A stretch of 64,000 nucleotides of DNA from positions 124,001-188,000 of the forward strand of contig NZ_KL544007.1 of NCBI RefSeq assembly GCF_000711985.1. Direction: 5' to 3'. The translations under genes and the position numbers were made by a program. This DNA comes from Rheinheimera texasensis DSM 17496. Lineage in GTDB: Bacteria > Pseudomonadota > Gammaproteobacteria > Enterobacterales > Alteromonadaceae. Numbering within the stretch: position 1 is the first letter of the stretch; each line of letters opens with the position of its first letter. This document shows positions 24,523 through 32,377 of the stretch, one piece after another. The notes beneath the pieces were generated by a model, which saw only the letters and a program-made list of their open reading frames with translations, was not told the origin of the DNA and ran no database searches.

Positions 24523-26352
24523 TCAGACCGGCATGATGTCGCAGGGGGCGGTCATGCGGTAACTGTTGCCTGCAGCGCTTTTAAACGGATAGGTGCCATG
24601 CCAGACAAAACTGGGGAATAACACCACCAGGCCCGGTTCCGGGCAAATCGCCTGCGCCACTTGTTCATGCTCACCAAGGTGCAGGGAAGTTTCGCCAAGT
24701 TTTAACCAGCCTTGCCGGTGCAGGTCGTCCGGCCGGATGCAGTCCGGTAAGTCGAGATAGGTACATGCTGACAACCAACCTTGCGGATGCACATGGTTGG
24801 TATGAAAGCCCTCATTGCCAAGACGCACTGACCAGCTGCCGGAGAAACGAAACTTGCCGGTGTTACGGCAAAGTAGTGGATGTTGCGCGTCAATTGGCAG
24901 CCGCCGGAGATACTCGTTGATGCGTTGTTCCAGTGCGGCGCGAAATTGCTGGATCACCGGATCAGGCTCTGCTAACAGCCTGCCGAGCGTTTGAGTTCCG
25001 CCGCGCACACTCTGATCTAAAGGCTGACGTGTGCTGGTGTGCAGTCGCCGGATCACCGGGTTTAGGACCGCCAGAAATTCTGCCAGATTTTGATAACCGG
25101 CTGGTGTCGGCAACGGCCTTGCGTCGATCAATGAAGAGTAGTTATTCAGCCAGTGGTTTTTTTCATCGCCCTGTAAGCGCCAGCATGTACCTAAATAGGC
25201 CCAGATCTCCTGGTCGTGTGGACTGAGCTCTTTAGCCTGTTGCAACAGCTGTTCAGCCTGCGCCGGTTGCTGTTGCCGGATAGCGTAATTGGCGGCGTCT
25301 ATCAATGCCCGAACCCGAAATGCCGGTGGCATCTGCTGTTGTAAGGCTTCAGCGGTCAATACGGCTGCACCTGCCAAATCACCTTGTTTTGCCAGCTGAA
25401 CGCCGAGTGCATGCAGCAAATCCGCCTGCCGGCCATGCAATACGATGCCATCCTGTAACAGCTGCGTGGCCGCCGGATCGTCACCAGACTGAATTAATAG
25501 TGTGGCCAGGGCGTAACGCAGGTTCAATGCTTGCGGATTTGCTGCCAGTGTCTGTCGGGTTAGTTGCAGGAATTTCGCCAGATCTTGCTGCTGCCAGTAC
25601 AGCTGATTCAGTGCTTCGTGCGCACCGATATGCAGCGGTTGCAGGGTTATCGTCTGCAATAGCGCTGCTTCGGCGCCTGCGTCATTGCCTAAATCATGTT
25701 GCAGACAACCCGCCATAAAATGGAATTCGGCCTGTTCTGGTGTAGTCGTCAGCAGCTGATTAATAATGTCTGCTGAAGCCGCGGCTTGTAGACTTTCCCG
25801 CAGCAGCTGGGCTTTTTGCCAGAGTAGCTGTGTCTGTGCCGGCCAGCGTGTCAGCGCTTGGTCCAGCAGCTGCAATGCGGCATTGACCTGTTCAAGCTGT
25901 GCCAGGCAACTGGCCAGTGGTGCATAACAACGTGAGTCATCCGGGCGCAGTTGCAGTGCTTTTTGCAGTCTGTCTTTAGCCAGTTGCGGTTGTTGCTGAC
26001 GCATTGCCAGCAGACCGGCATTGAGCCAGCTGTCGGCCTGATTTGGTGCAAGTTGCAGGGCCCGCTGATAGGCCTGCTCTGCGGCTTCATGTTGTTCAAG
26101 CTGTTGTAACAAATTGCCGTAATTCGACCAGACCGCACTTTGTGTGGGCGCGGCCTGCAGACTGCGTTTGAAATATTGCAGCGCCTGATCGGGCTGGCCT
26201 TGCTGCCGGGCACACAGCGCCAGCAGATGCAGCGCATCCGGCTGTTCCGGCTGCAACTGTAACGCCTGCAGCGCTAACTGCATGGCACGGGCCTGCTGGC
26301 CCTGGCTAAAAGCGGCAACTGCCGCCTGGAGGATTTGCTGAGCGTGCATCAT
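24523..26352 (-). CDS. TPR-repeat 2OG-Fe(II) oxygenase family protein
   Basis: A 609-aa cytoplasmic-looking protein. About 400 residues of Gln/Ala/Leu-rich tetratricopeptide repeats (for example NYGNLLQQLEQHEAAEQAYQ) lead into a C-terminal domain of the putative 2OG-Fe(II) oxygenase type (PF13759-like, about 490-609). Candidate iron and cofactor residues are the GFHTNHVHPQGW cluster (His517-His522), His585 in FVWHG and Arg599 in SYRMTAP; which of the clustered histidines binds iron is not settled by sequence. Likely activity is hydroxylation of a protein or small molecule. It is convergent with, and probably functionally paired with, the TPR-sulfotransferase. Confidence 0.85.
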   Translation of the reverse strand: MMHAQQILQAAVAAFSQGQQARAMQLALQALQLQPEQPDALHLLALCARQQGQPDQALQYFKRSLQAAPTQSAVWSNYGNLLQQLEQHEAAEQAYQRALQLAPNQADSWLNAGLLAMRQQQPQLAKDRLQKALQLRPDDSRCYAPLASCLAQLEQVNAALQLLDQALTRWPAQTQLLWQKAQLLRESLQAAASADIINQLLTTTPEQAEFHFMAGCLQHDLGNDAGAEAALLQTITLQPLHIGAHEALNQLYWQQQDLAKFLQLTRQTLAANPQALNLRYALATLLIQSGDDPAATQLLQDGIVLHGRQADLLHALGVQLAKQGDLAGAAVLTAEALQQQMPPAFRVRALIDAANYAIRQQQPAQAEQLLQQAKELSPHDQEIWAYLGTCWRLQGDEKNHWLNNYSSLIDARPLPTPAGYQNLAEFLAVLNPVIRRLHTSTRQPLDQSVRGGTQTLGRLLAEPDPVIQQFRAALEQRINEYLRRLPIDAQHPLLCRNTGKFRFSGSWSVRLGNEGFHTNHVHPQGWLSACTYLDLPDCIRPDDLHRQGWLKLGETSLHLGEHEQVAQAICPEPGLVVLFPSFVWHGTYPFKSAAGNSYRMTAPCDIMPV

Positions 26353-26439
26353 CTACACTGAATTCAAAACAGAATGGCACTAAATTAACAGAAAAACAGC
26401 CAGAGCGGCCAGCGCGTCGCGCCGCCCTTATGCAGGATG

Positions 26440-26817
26440 TCAGCAACAGGCCCGGTTCCTGCTCTCCTGTTGCAAGCGTTCACAACGTGCGCAACGTTGC
26501 CGCGCCGGGTCTTGCTGCAACAGTTCGCGTTCGATCCGGGCTTCGCAGTCGGAGCACAGGCCGTATAGTCCCATATCCATTTGACTGAGCGCAGCCTGCA
26601 CCAGCTCCAGCCGGCGGGTTTTCTGTTCCAGCTCTGGTGTCAGCCAATGCCTTAGTAGCTCAGGCCAGTGGCTGAGCGCCTGATGTTCTAATTGCAGTAA
26701 CAGGTGGTCAAATTCGCCGGCATGGTCACGTTGCAGATAGGCAAAAATGTCCTGACGCAGCTGCTGAAGTTCCTGCTGTAACTGACCACGTAATTCCGGA
26801 ACGAGCGACTTATGCAT
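26440..26817 (-). CDS. TraR/DksA-type zinc-finger protein
   Basis: A 125-aa protein with a helical coiled-coil-like N-terminal two thirds and a C-terminal C4 zinc finger of the DksA/TraR family: GLCSDCEARI then QRCARCERLQQE (C-x2-C ... C-x2-C). It is shorter than DksA (about 150 aa) and its N-terminal region is divergent, so it is a DksA-like paralogue rather than DksA itself. Such proteins bind the RNA polymerase secondary channel. It is divergent from the hvfA-like gene; they share a 284-bp promoter region. Confidence 0.85.
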   Translation of the reverse strand: MHKSLVPELRGQLQQELQQLRQDIFAYLQRDHAGEFDHLLLQLEHQALSHWPELLRHWLTPELEQKTRRLELVQAALSQMDMGLYGLCSDCEARIERELLQQDPARQRCARCERLQQESRNRACC

Positions 26818-27038
26818 AACATCCTCAGCGGTGAAAGAAGAATGAACCTGCAGTGTGGCAAAAGCCGATGGTTGTTGTGCTGATGCAGATCAAAGCAGGT
26901 TACGGTAGCCGTAAAATTTCTGCTGTCGCCTTTCGTCACGGCCTGCTCCCCGCTGAGCGCGTGGTAAAGCTTCCTTGCATTGCAAAATTTTACTATGCTC
27001 GGCGGAAATAAATTCCACATAACCACGGTCTGGTGTGA

Positions 27039-27061
27039 TATCGGTCGGTCATAAACCGATA
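27039..27061. repeat. 7-bp inverted repeat in hvfA leader region
   Basis: TATCGGT-N9-ACCGATA, 41 bp before the hvfA start codon. It could be an operator or a leader hairpin. No regulator could be assigned. Confidence 0.3.
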
Positions 27062-27101
27062 AAACAAACCAAATGAGTGATACAACAAAAGGATAAAGCA
27101 G

Positions 27102-27470
27102 ATGAATCAACAGCAAAAAGTCAAAGCAGCCTTAGGTGGTCTGATGTTGTCAGCCCTTGCCGGTTTAAGTGGTACAGCACAGGCGTTTCAGGCGACTGAA
27201 CTGAGCGCCGGATATCAGCAAACGCCGGATGGTGCAGCGCAACAGGCCTCAGATCCAAAAGCAGCTGAAGAAAAAGCCAAAGAAGGTAAATGTGGCGAAG
27301 GCAAGTGTGGCGAAGGCAAATGCGGTGGCGATAAAAAAGCAGCTGCGGGTGCTGACAAAGCCAAAGAAGGGAAGTGTGGTGAAGGGAAGTGCGGCGAAGG
27401 TAAATGTGGTGGCGATAAAAAAGCGGCCACTGATAAATCCAAAGAAGGCAAATGCGGTGGCATGAATTAA
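27102..27470 (+). CDS. hvfA: HvfA-like EGKCG-repeat copper-binding peptide precursor
   Basis: Precursor of a ribosomally made, post-translationally modified peptide, 122 aa. The Sec signal peptide cleaves around AQA/FQ (residue 28). A conserved ATELSAGYQ stretch follows and may be the recognition element. A Lys/Ala/Glu linker then leads to seven EGKCG motifs in groups of 3, 3 and 1 (Cys64, 69, 74, 92, 97, 102, 118). All seven cysteines of the protein lie in these motifs. In Haemophilus HvfA, the DUF692 enzyme converts such cysteines into copper-binding oxazolone/thioamide groups. The modifying genes follow 1 bp and 0 bp downstream. Ribosome-binding site AAGGATAAAG precedes the ATG. Confidence 0.9.
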   Translation: MNQQQKVKAALGGLMLSALAGLSGTAQAFQATELSAGYQQTPDGAAQQASDPKAAEEKAKEGKCGEGKCGEGKCGGDKKAAAGADKAKEGKCGEGKCGEGKCGGDKKAATDKSKEGKCGGMN

Positions 27471-27471
27471 G

Positions 27472-28314
27472 ATGCCAAAACTAAAAGGGGTGGGGCTGGG
27501 GCTTCGGCGCGAGTTGCTCGCCCCTTTATTACAAAGCGGACAACAAAGTGGGCACGGCATCGATTTTATCGAAGTGGCGCCGGAAAACTGGATCCCCTTC
27601 GGCGGCTCGCTGCGCCGCCAGTTTACTGAGATTGCATCGCACTACCCACTGATCTGCCACGGTCTGTCTTTGTCGATCGCCGGGCCTGATCCTTTGGATC
27701 TGCAGTTTTTGGCGCAGCTGAAGCAGTTTTTCCGTCAGCATCAGGTACTGCTTTATAGCGAGCACCTGAGTTACTGCTCCGGACAGGGCCATTTGTATGA
27801 TCTGATGCCGGTGCCGTTTTGCCCGCAAGCCATTGATTATCTGGTGCCACGCATCCGGCAGGTACAGGATGTGCTGGAACAGGAGCTGGTGCTGGAGAAT
27901 ATTTCTTATTACGCCACGCCAGAGTCGACCATGACTGAGCTGGAGTTTTTGACTGAGGTGTTAGAAAGGGCCGACTGTGGCCTGCTGCTGGACGTCAATA
28001 ATATCTATGTCAATTCCATCAACCACGGTTATGACGCCACCGCGTTTTTGCGGGCGCTGCCAACCAAGCGCATCCGTTATGGCCATGTCGCCGGTCACCT
28101 GCAGCAAAGCTCGGATTTGTTAATTGATACCCACGGCAGCGCAGTCAATGACCCGGTCTGGGCGTTACTCGCCGAAGCATACCGCTGTCATGGCGTGTTT
28201 CCGACGCTGCTGGAGCGTGATTTTAATCTGCCGCCGCTGGCTGAATTACTAACTGAGCTCACGCAGATCCGTCAGCTGCAGCAAGAGAATGCTATGACGC
28301 TGGGAGCATGTTGA
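27472..28314 (+). CDS. hvfB: HvfB-like DUF692 multinuclear non-heme iron oxidative enzyme (MNIO)
   Basis: A 280-aa TIM-barrel enzyme of the DUF692/MNIO family (MbnB, BufB, HvfB), which binds two to three irons and four-electron-oxidises cysteine in a peptide substrate. Family landmarks are GVGLGLRRELL, IDFIEVAPENW, HGLSLSIAG, YSEHLSY, LENISYY, LLLDVNNIYVNS, YGHVAGH, DTHGSAV and LLERDFN; these carry the His/Asp/Glu/Asn iron ligands. Its ATG is 1 bp after the precursor stop codon. The EGKCG precursor places it in the Hvf (oxazolone/thioamide) branch rather than the bufferin or methanobactin branches. Confidence 0.93.
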   Translation: MPKLKGVGLGLRRELLAPLLQSGQQSGHGIDFIEVAPENWIPFGGSLRRQFTEIASHYPLICHGLSLSIAGPDPLDLQFLAQLKQFFRQHQVLLYSEHLSYCSGQGHLYDLMPVPFCPQAIDYLVPRIRQVQDVLEQELVLENISYYATPESTMTELEFLTEVLERADCGLLLDVNNIYVNSINHGYDATAFLRALPTKRIRYGHVAGHLQQSSDLLIDTHGSAVNDPVWALLAEAYRCHGVFPTLLERDFNLPPLAELLTELTQIRQLQQENAMTLGAC

Positions 28315-29051
28315 TGCAGGAATTTCAGCAACAACAACTGGCGTTTATCCGCCGGATTAAAGACCCGTCAGCGCCACTGCCCCCCGGCATCAGGCCGGAA
28401 CGAATGGCTGTTTACGAAGAGCTGTTTTTCAACAACGTGCAGAATTTTGTCAGCAGCGCTTTTCCTGTGTTGCGCTCCTTGTTGCCAGACACACAATGGC
28501 AAGCACTGTGCAGGCAGTTTTTCCGCGACGCACAGTTACACAGCCCGTATTTTCTCGATATTTCCAAAGCATTTTTGCTGTGGTTGCCAGAGGCGGCCTC
28601 GCAGTTGCCTGGCTTTGCGCTGCAGCTGGCCGAATACGAATGGCTGGAGCTGGCACTGGCGACAGATCTGGCAGTCGCACCTGTGGGGTGGTCATTTGAT
28701 CCCGACCGTATTTTAGCGATGTCGCCACTGGTACGACTCTGTTGTTATCAATATCCGGTGCAGCAAATTTCCTTGCAGTTTCAACCCACAGAGCCTGCCG
28801 CGCAGCCGGTGTTTTTGCTGTTGTACCGCGATGAACAGGACAGAGTCCGCTTTTTGCAACTCAATGCCTGGAGCGCTGCTTTGTTGCAGTTGATCACAGC
28901 AGAGCCGGGCCAGCATCTTGGCACTTACATCGACTGGTTGCAGCCTTATGTACCAGAGTGGAACAACCAGCAGCTGTTATCACAGGCCACCCCGCTGTTG
29001 AGCGATTTTGCCGCCCGTGGCATTGTTGTCACAGCGGATGGAAAATCCTAG
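28314..29051 (+). CDS. hvfC: HvfC-like DUF2063 partner protein
   Basis: A 245-aa DUF2063-type protein that partners the DUF692 enzyme, probably delivering the precursor. Typical features are the N-terminal QQQLAFIRRIKDP, the MAVYEELFFNNVQNFVSSAFPVL region and SPYFLDISKAFLLWL. Start: ATGs at 28308 and 28314 are in frame; GGGAG (28302-28306) is well spaced only for 28314, which also gives TGATG coupling with hvfB. No DoxX-like membrane gene (HvfD/BufD) follows; instead there is a 133-bp gap and a 41-aa membrane protein. Confidence 0.88.
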   Translation: MQEFQQQQLAFIRRIKDPSAPLPPGIRPERMAVYEELFFNNVQNFVSSAFPVLRSLLPDTQWQALCRQFFRDAQLHSPYFLDISKAFLLWLPEAASQLPGFALQLAEYEWLELALATDLAVAPVGWSFDPDRILAMSPLVRLCCYQYPVQQISLQFQPTEPAAQPVFLLLYRDEQDRVRFLQLNAWSAALLQLITAEPGQHLGTYIDWLQPYVPEWNNQQLLSQATPLLSDFAARGIVVTADGKS

Positions 29052-29184
29052 CCACAACGAGCGCAAGCACCGGGAGTTCCGGTTGATTTTTTTCGGCGAA
29101 AAATGCCGCCGCTGACACCTACAAGCACTGGCTATTGCCAATGTTTTTCATTAAAATCGAGCCCCCTTATTTTGCACTGGAAAG

Positions 29185-29310
29185 ATGTCGATGGCAGACG
29201 AGAATTTTAAAGAATCCTTCAGCGTGTGGCATTTGTTAGGCTTTGTCGCTGTGTTTGTATTGCTGTTGTGCCAGCCACCACTGGTCACCTGGTTACGCAT
29301 CTTAGGCTAA
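29185..29310 (+). CDS. Small single-pass membrane protein (41 aa), unknown
   Basis: A reading frame of 41 codons, beginning MSMADENFKESFSVWHLLGF and ending in LVTWLRILG. It has a charged N-terminus, one hydrophobic helix (about residues 15-31) and a short tail. Two starts are possible (29185 and 29191). A ribosome-binding-like GGAAAG lies just upstream, and an intrinsic terminator follows 18 bp after the stop, which supports a real short transcript. It sits between hvfC and apt. I do not recognise the family. Confidence 0.55.
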   Translation: MSMADENFKESFSVWHLLGFVAVFVLLLCQPPLVTWLRILG

Positions 29311-29327
29311 GCCGGCTAACCAGACCG

Positions 29328-29353
29328 AAAAACCGCCTGCAGGCGGTTTTTTT
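29328..29353 (+). terminator. Intrinsic terminator after 41-aa gene
   Basis: AACCGCC-TGCA-GGCGGTT stem-loop preceded by A and followed by seven T (29347-29353). It separates the hvf/small-protein region from apt. Confidence 0.88.
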
Positions 29354-29379
29354 ATCGAATTGAATAAAGAGATTTTTCC

Positions 29380-29928
29380 ATGACGCATACCGAATTAAGC
29401 CGCGTACTTGAGCAAGTCATCAAGTCAGTACAGGACTATCCGAAGCCAGGTATTTTATTTCGTGACGTAACCAGTCTGATGCAGGACGGCGCTGCCTTTG
29501 CTGCTGTAATCGACCATTTGAAACAGCATTATAGTGGCCATGGCATTACGAAAATTGTCGGCACTGAATCGCGTGGTTTTATTTTTGGCGCACCTCTGGC
29601 TTATGCTATGGGCGTGGCTTTTGTGCCGGTACGTAAACCTGGCAAACTGCCCCGTGAAACCATTGCGGAAAGTTATCAGCTGGAATATGGTCAGGACACC
29701 CTGGAAATTCATCTGGATGCCATTACACCAGAAGATAAAGTCCTGTTAGTTGACGATTTATTGGCGACTGGTGGTACTATTGATGCCACAACCAAACTGG
29801 TACGTCGATTAGGTGGTCAGGTTGCAGACGCGACTTTTGTGGTGAATCTGCCGGATTTAGGTGGCCAGCAAAGGTTGGAAGCACTGGGTCTGACCATCCA
29901 CAGCCTGGTTGATTTTCCGGGTCATTAA
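29380..29928 (+). CDS. apt: Adenine phosphoribosyltransferase
   Basis: Purine salvage enzyme converting adenine and PRPP to AMP. At 182 aa it matches the family. The N-terminal [15 protein letters not shown] and the PRPP-binding motif [16 protein letters not shown] are intact. It opens the classical apt-dnaX-ybaB-recR gene order, with dnaX 53 bp downstream. Confidence 0.97.
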   Translation: MTHTELSRVLEQVIKSVQDYPKPGILFRDVTSLMQDGAAFAAVIDHLKQHYSGHGITKIVGTESRGFIFGAPLAYAMGVAFVPVRKPGKLPRETIAESYQLEYGQDTLEIHLDAITPEDKVLLVDDLLATGGTIDATTKLVRRLGGQVADATFVVNLPDLGGQQRLEALGLTIHSLVDFPGH

Positions 29929-29981
29929 ACCCGGCCAGGCTGCAGGCACAAAGCCGGCGCAATTTCCGACAAGGTGAACAG

Positions 29982-32279
29982 ATGAGTTATCAGGTGCTGG
30001 CGCGTAAATGGCGGCCGCAAAACTTTGGTCAGCTGGTGGGGCAGGAGCATGTCAAAACTGCGCTGACACACGCGCTGACGCAAAACCGACTGCACCACGC
30101 TTATTTGTTTACCGGCACCCGCGGCGTGGGTAAAACCACCATAGCCCGCATCTTTGCCAAAAGCCTCAATTGCGAACAGGGCGTCACTGCGACGCCTTGT
30201 GGCATTTGCAGTGCCTGCACCGAAATCGACAAAGGCTTTTTCGTTGATTTAATGGAAATTGACGCTGCCAGCCGGACCAAAGTCGAAGATACCCGCGACT
30301 TGCTGGACAACGTGCAATACGCACCAACCCGCGGTCGTTACAAGGTTTATCTCATCGACGAAGTGCATATGCTGTCTAAACACAGCTTTAATGCGCTGCT
30401 GAAAACGCTGGAAGAACCGCCGCCGCATGTGAAGTTTTTGCTGGCGACCACTGATCCGCAAAAGCTGCCGATCACCGTGCTGTCGCGGTGCCTGCAGTTT
30501 AGCTTAAAAGCCTTATCGCAAAGCCAGATTAAGCAGCATCTGAGCTATATCCTCGGCCAGGAAGGCATTGCTGCCGAAGAAGAAGCGCTGGCCTTGCTGG
30601 CGCGTGCCGCCAAAGGCAGTTTGCGGGACTCGTTGAGCCTGACTGATCAGGCTATCGCCCAGACCAACGGCGACATCCGCCTTGGTGCCGTGCGCGAGAT
30701 GCTTGGCTTCCTCGAGCAAAGCTGGGCCGAAATTCTGCTGCAGGATGTACTGAACCGCGATTTAGCCGCAATGCAGGCGCATTTGCAGCAGCTTGTCAGC
30801 AGCCACAGCCATTTTCAGGCGGTGCTGGATGACATGTTGTCCTTGCTGCATCTGGCGGCGTTGTCACAGTATCAATTAAGTGCTTCTGAGCTGGCACTGA
30901 CTGAATCAGCTTTTGTCCGCGCTGTGGCGAAAACGCATGCGCCGGAAACTATTCAGTTGTATTACCAGTTATTGTTATCCGGCAAACGCGATCTGCCTTA
31001 TGCGCCAGAGCCGCGCATTGGCCTGGAAATGGCGTTATTACGCGCTATTGCCTTTGTGCCGGCCAAAGCCGGTGCTGTGCCGGAGGTGAGTGCAGGGCGC
31101 GCTGCTGCGTTGTCTGCTGCAATGTCGACAGCACAGCCGACTGCTGTGCCAGAGCAGGTGACTGCTGTAGTTGCGCCGGAAGCGAGAGCTCCGCAGCTGC
31201 AGGTCGCTCAACTGCAGCCGGAACCAGCGGTGGTTCCGCCAGTAGCCGAGTTGCCACCAGTTGTGCCTGAAGCTGAGCCAGTTGTAGTTCCAACATCAGA
31301 GAGCGGCATTGATTCGGTGACCGCCAGTATTCTGGCCCGTCGTGGTCTGCAACGCGCGGCGTCGAACGAGCCAAAAAAGTCTGAGCGCCAGCAGGCGCCA
31401 GTTTCATTACCACCCAGAGCGGCCATTGCGCCGGCAGTGCAGGCACAGCCTGTTTTATCTGCTGAGCCAACTGCAGTTGTCGCTGCTGTGCCGGCCCCGG
31501 TTGTTGCCAGCCTTGCGCTGACAAGCCCTGCAGAGATCCCGCCCTGGGAGGAATTGCCGGTAGAGCCTGCCGCGAGCGATATGGTTGAACTGCTGGACGA
31601 TGATGAGCCACAGCCTGCTGCACTGCTTATCGCAACCGCCACAGACGAAGACACAGATCCGGCCGACGGCAGCGAAACCACTGACAGCACTGAGCTGTGG
31701 CAATGGCAGCAGGACTATACGCCAGCACCGGTGCAGCCGATCCGCCACGCCTTGCTGGAAAGCCTGGCCGTACCGGACGAGCCGGACAATCTGGATTTTG
31801 CCAGTGAAGCCATTGCCGAAGTGGAAACGGTTGCTTCAACAGATGCTGATTTGCGGTTTGACGGCGAGATCCATGCCGGTAACTTTGCCGTACGCAGCAG
31901 CAGTCAGGTGGACGCATGGGCCAAGCGTATCGACAGTCTGCGTATCGGTGGGCTGATGCGGTTATTTTTACTGCACAGCAGCATGCAACTGACAGACGAT
32001 CATTTAGTGTTACAGGTCAACGCGACACAAAAACATCTGGATTCAGAGCGCAACAGAGCCCAGTTGCAGACGGTGTTGTCCGAATCTTTTGGCAGGCTAC
32101 TGACGGTGCAGGTGGAGTTTGTCGATGAAGTCCCGACCAGCCCGCAAGCGCTGCAACAACGCATCGATGCAGCGCGCCGGCGTTATGTGCACCAGCTGCT
32201 GCAGCGGGATCCGGCTTTATGCGGCCTGATGCAGGACTTTGCTGCCGAATGGCTGCCTGACAGCCTGGAAGTATTTTAA
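29982..32279 (+). CDS. dnaX: DNA polymerase III subunits tau and gamma
   Basis: Clamp-loader ATPase of 765 aa (tau form). Walker A is GTRGVGKTT, the zinc module is CEQGVTATPCGICSACTEI, and the DExx and sensor motifs are DEVHMLS and LSRCLQF. Domains I-III span about 1-365. A long Pro/Ala/Val/Glu-rich linker (about 365-635) follows, then the C-terminal DnaE/DnaB-binding domains. It is longer than E. coli tau (643 aa), mostly in the linker. An A AAA AAG slippery site at codons 464-466 predicts the shorter gamma form (about 467 aa). The gene lies within the apt-dnaX-ybaB-recR cluster. Confidence 0.96.
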   Translation: MSYQVLARKWRPQNFGQLVGQEHVKTALTHALTQNRLHHAYLFTGTRGVGKTTIARIFAKSLNCEQGVTATPCGICSACTEIDKGFFVDLMEIDAASRTKVEDTRDLLDNVQYAPTRGRYKVYLIDEVHMLSKHSFNALLKTLEEPPPHVKFLLATTDPQKLPITVLSRCLQFSLKALSQSQIKQHLSYILGQEGIAAEEEALALLARAAKGSLRDSLSLTDQAIAQTNGDIRLGAVREMLGFLEQSWAEILLQDVLNRDLAAMQAHLQQLVSSHSHFQAVLDDMLSLLHLAALSQYQLSASELALTESAFVRAVAKTHAPETIQLYYQLLLSGKRDLPYAPEPRIGLEMALLRAIAFVPAKAGAVPEVSAGRAAALSAAMSTAQPTAVPEQVTAVVAPEARAPQLQVAQLQPEPAVVPPVAELPPVVPEAEPVVVPTSESGIDSVTASILARRGLQRAASNEPKKSERQQAPVSLPPRAAIAPAVQAQPVLSAEPTAVVAAVPAPVVASLALTSPAEIPPWEELPVEPAASDMVELLDDDEPQPAALLIATATDEDTDPADGSETTDSTELWQWQQDYTPAPVQPIRHALLESLAVPDEPDNLDFASEAIAEVETVASTDADLRFDGEIHAGNFAVRSSSQVDAWAKRIDSLRIGGLMRLFLLHSSMQLTDDHLVLQVNATQKHLDSERNRAQLQTVLSESFGRLLTVQVEFVDEVPTSPQALQQRIDAARRRYVHQLLQRDPALCGLMQDFAAEWLPDSLEVF
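31373..31398 (+). other. dnaX: Programmed -1 ribosomal frameshift site in dnaX
   Basis: The slippery heptamer A AAA AAG (31373-31379) is in the same phase as in E. coli dnaX. After a -1 slip the next codons are GTC and TGA (stop at 31382-31384), giving gamma of about 467 aa. A 5-bp hairpin GCGCC-AGCA-GGCGC (31385-31398) starts 5 nt downstream. The Shine-Dalgarno-like stimulator seen in E. coli is not evident. Confidence 0.8.
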
Positions 32280-32377
32280 TTCGACAGTCTGTGCCTTGCG
32301 TACAGGCGAAATCTTGTAATTTTGCGGCTTTGTGATTATCTTGGCCGCCATTATCAATACAGCTGAGAGTAAAGATT

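Noticed and set aside
16458-26352. The accessory block as a recent mobile element
   Set aside because: No transposase, integrase, tRNA attachment site or flanking repeats are visible; the codon bias of the receptors is explained by high expression.
27215-27560. Open frames on the minus strand opposite the EGKCG repeats
   Set aside because: They are by-products of the repeat composition; the plus-strand gene has a signal peptide, ribosome-binding site and operon partners.
27102-29051. Reading the DUF692 operon as a bufferin (DUF2282) or methanobactin cluster
   Set aside because: The precursor has EGKCG repeats rather than the spaced cysteines of BufA or the short MbnA core, and no transporter or MATE gene is present.
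31045-31623. 192-aa open frame on the minus strand inside dnaX
   Set aside because: It lies opposite the Pro/Ala/Val-rich DnaX linker; GC-rich low-complexity sequence opens the other strand. No start signals or family resemblance.
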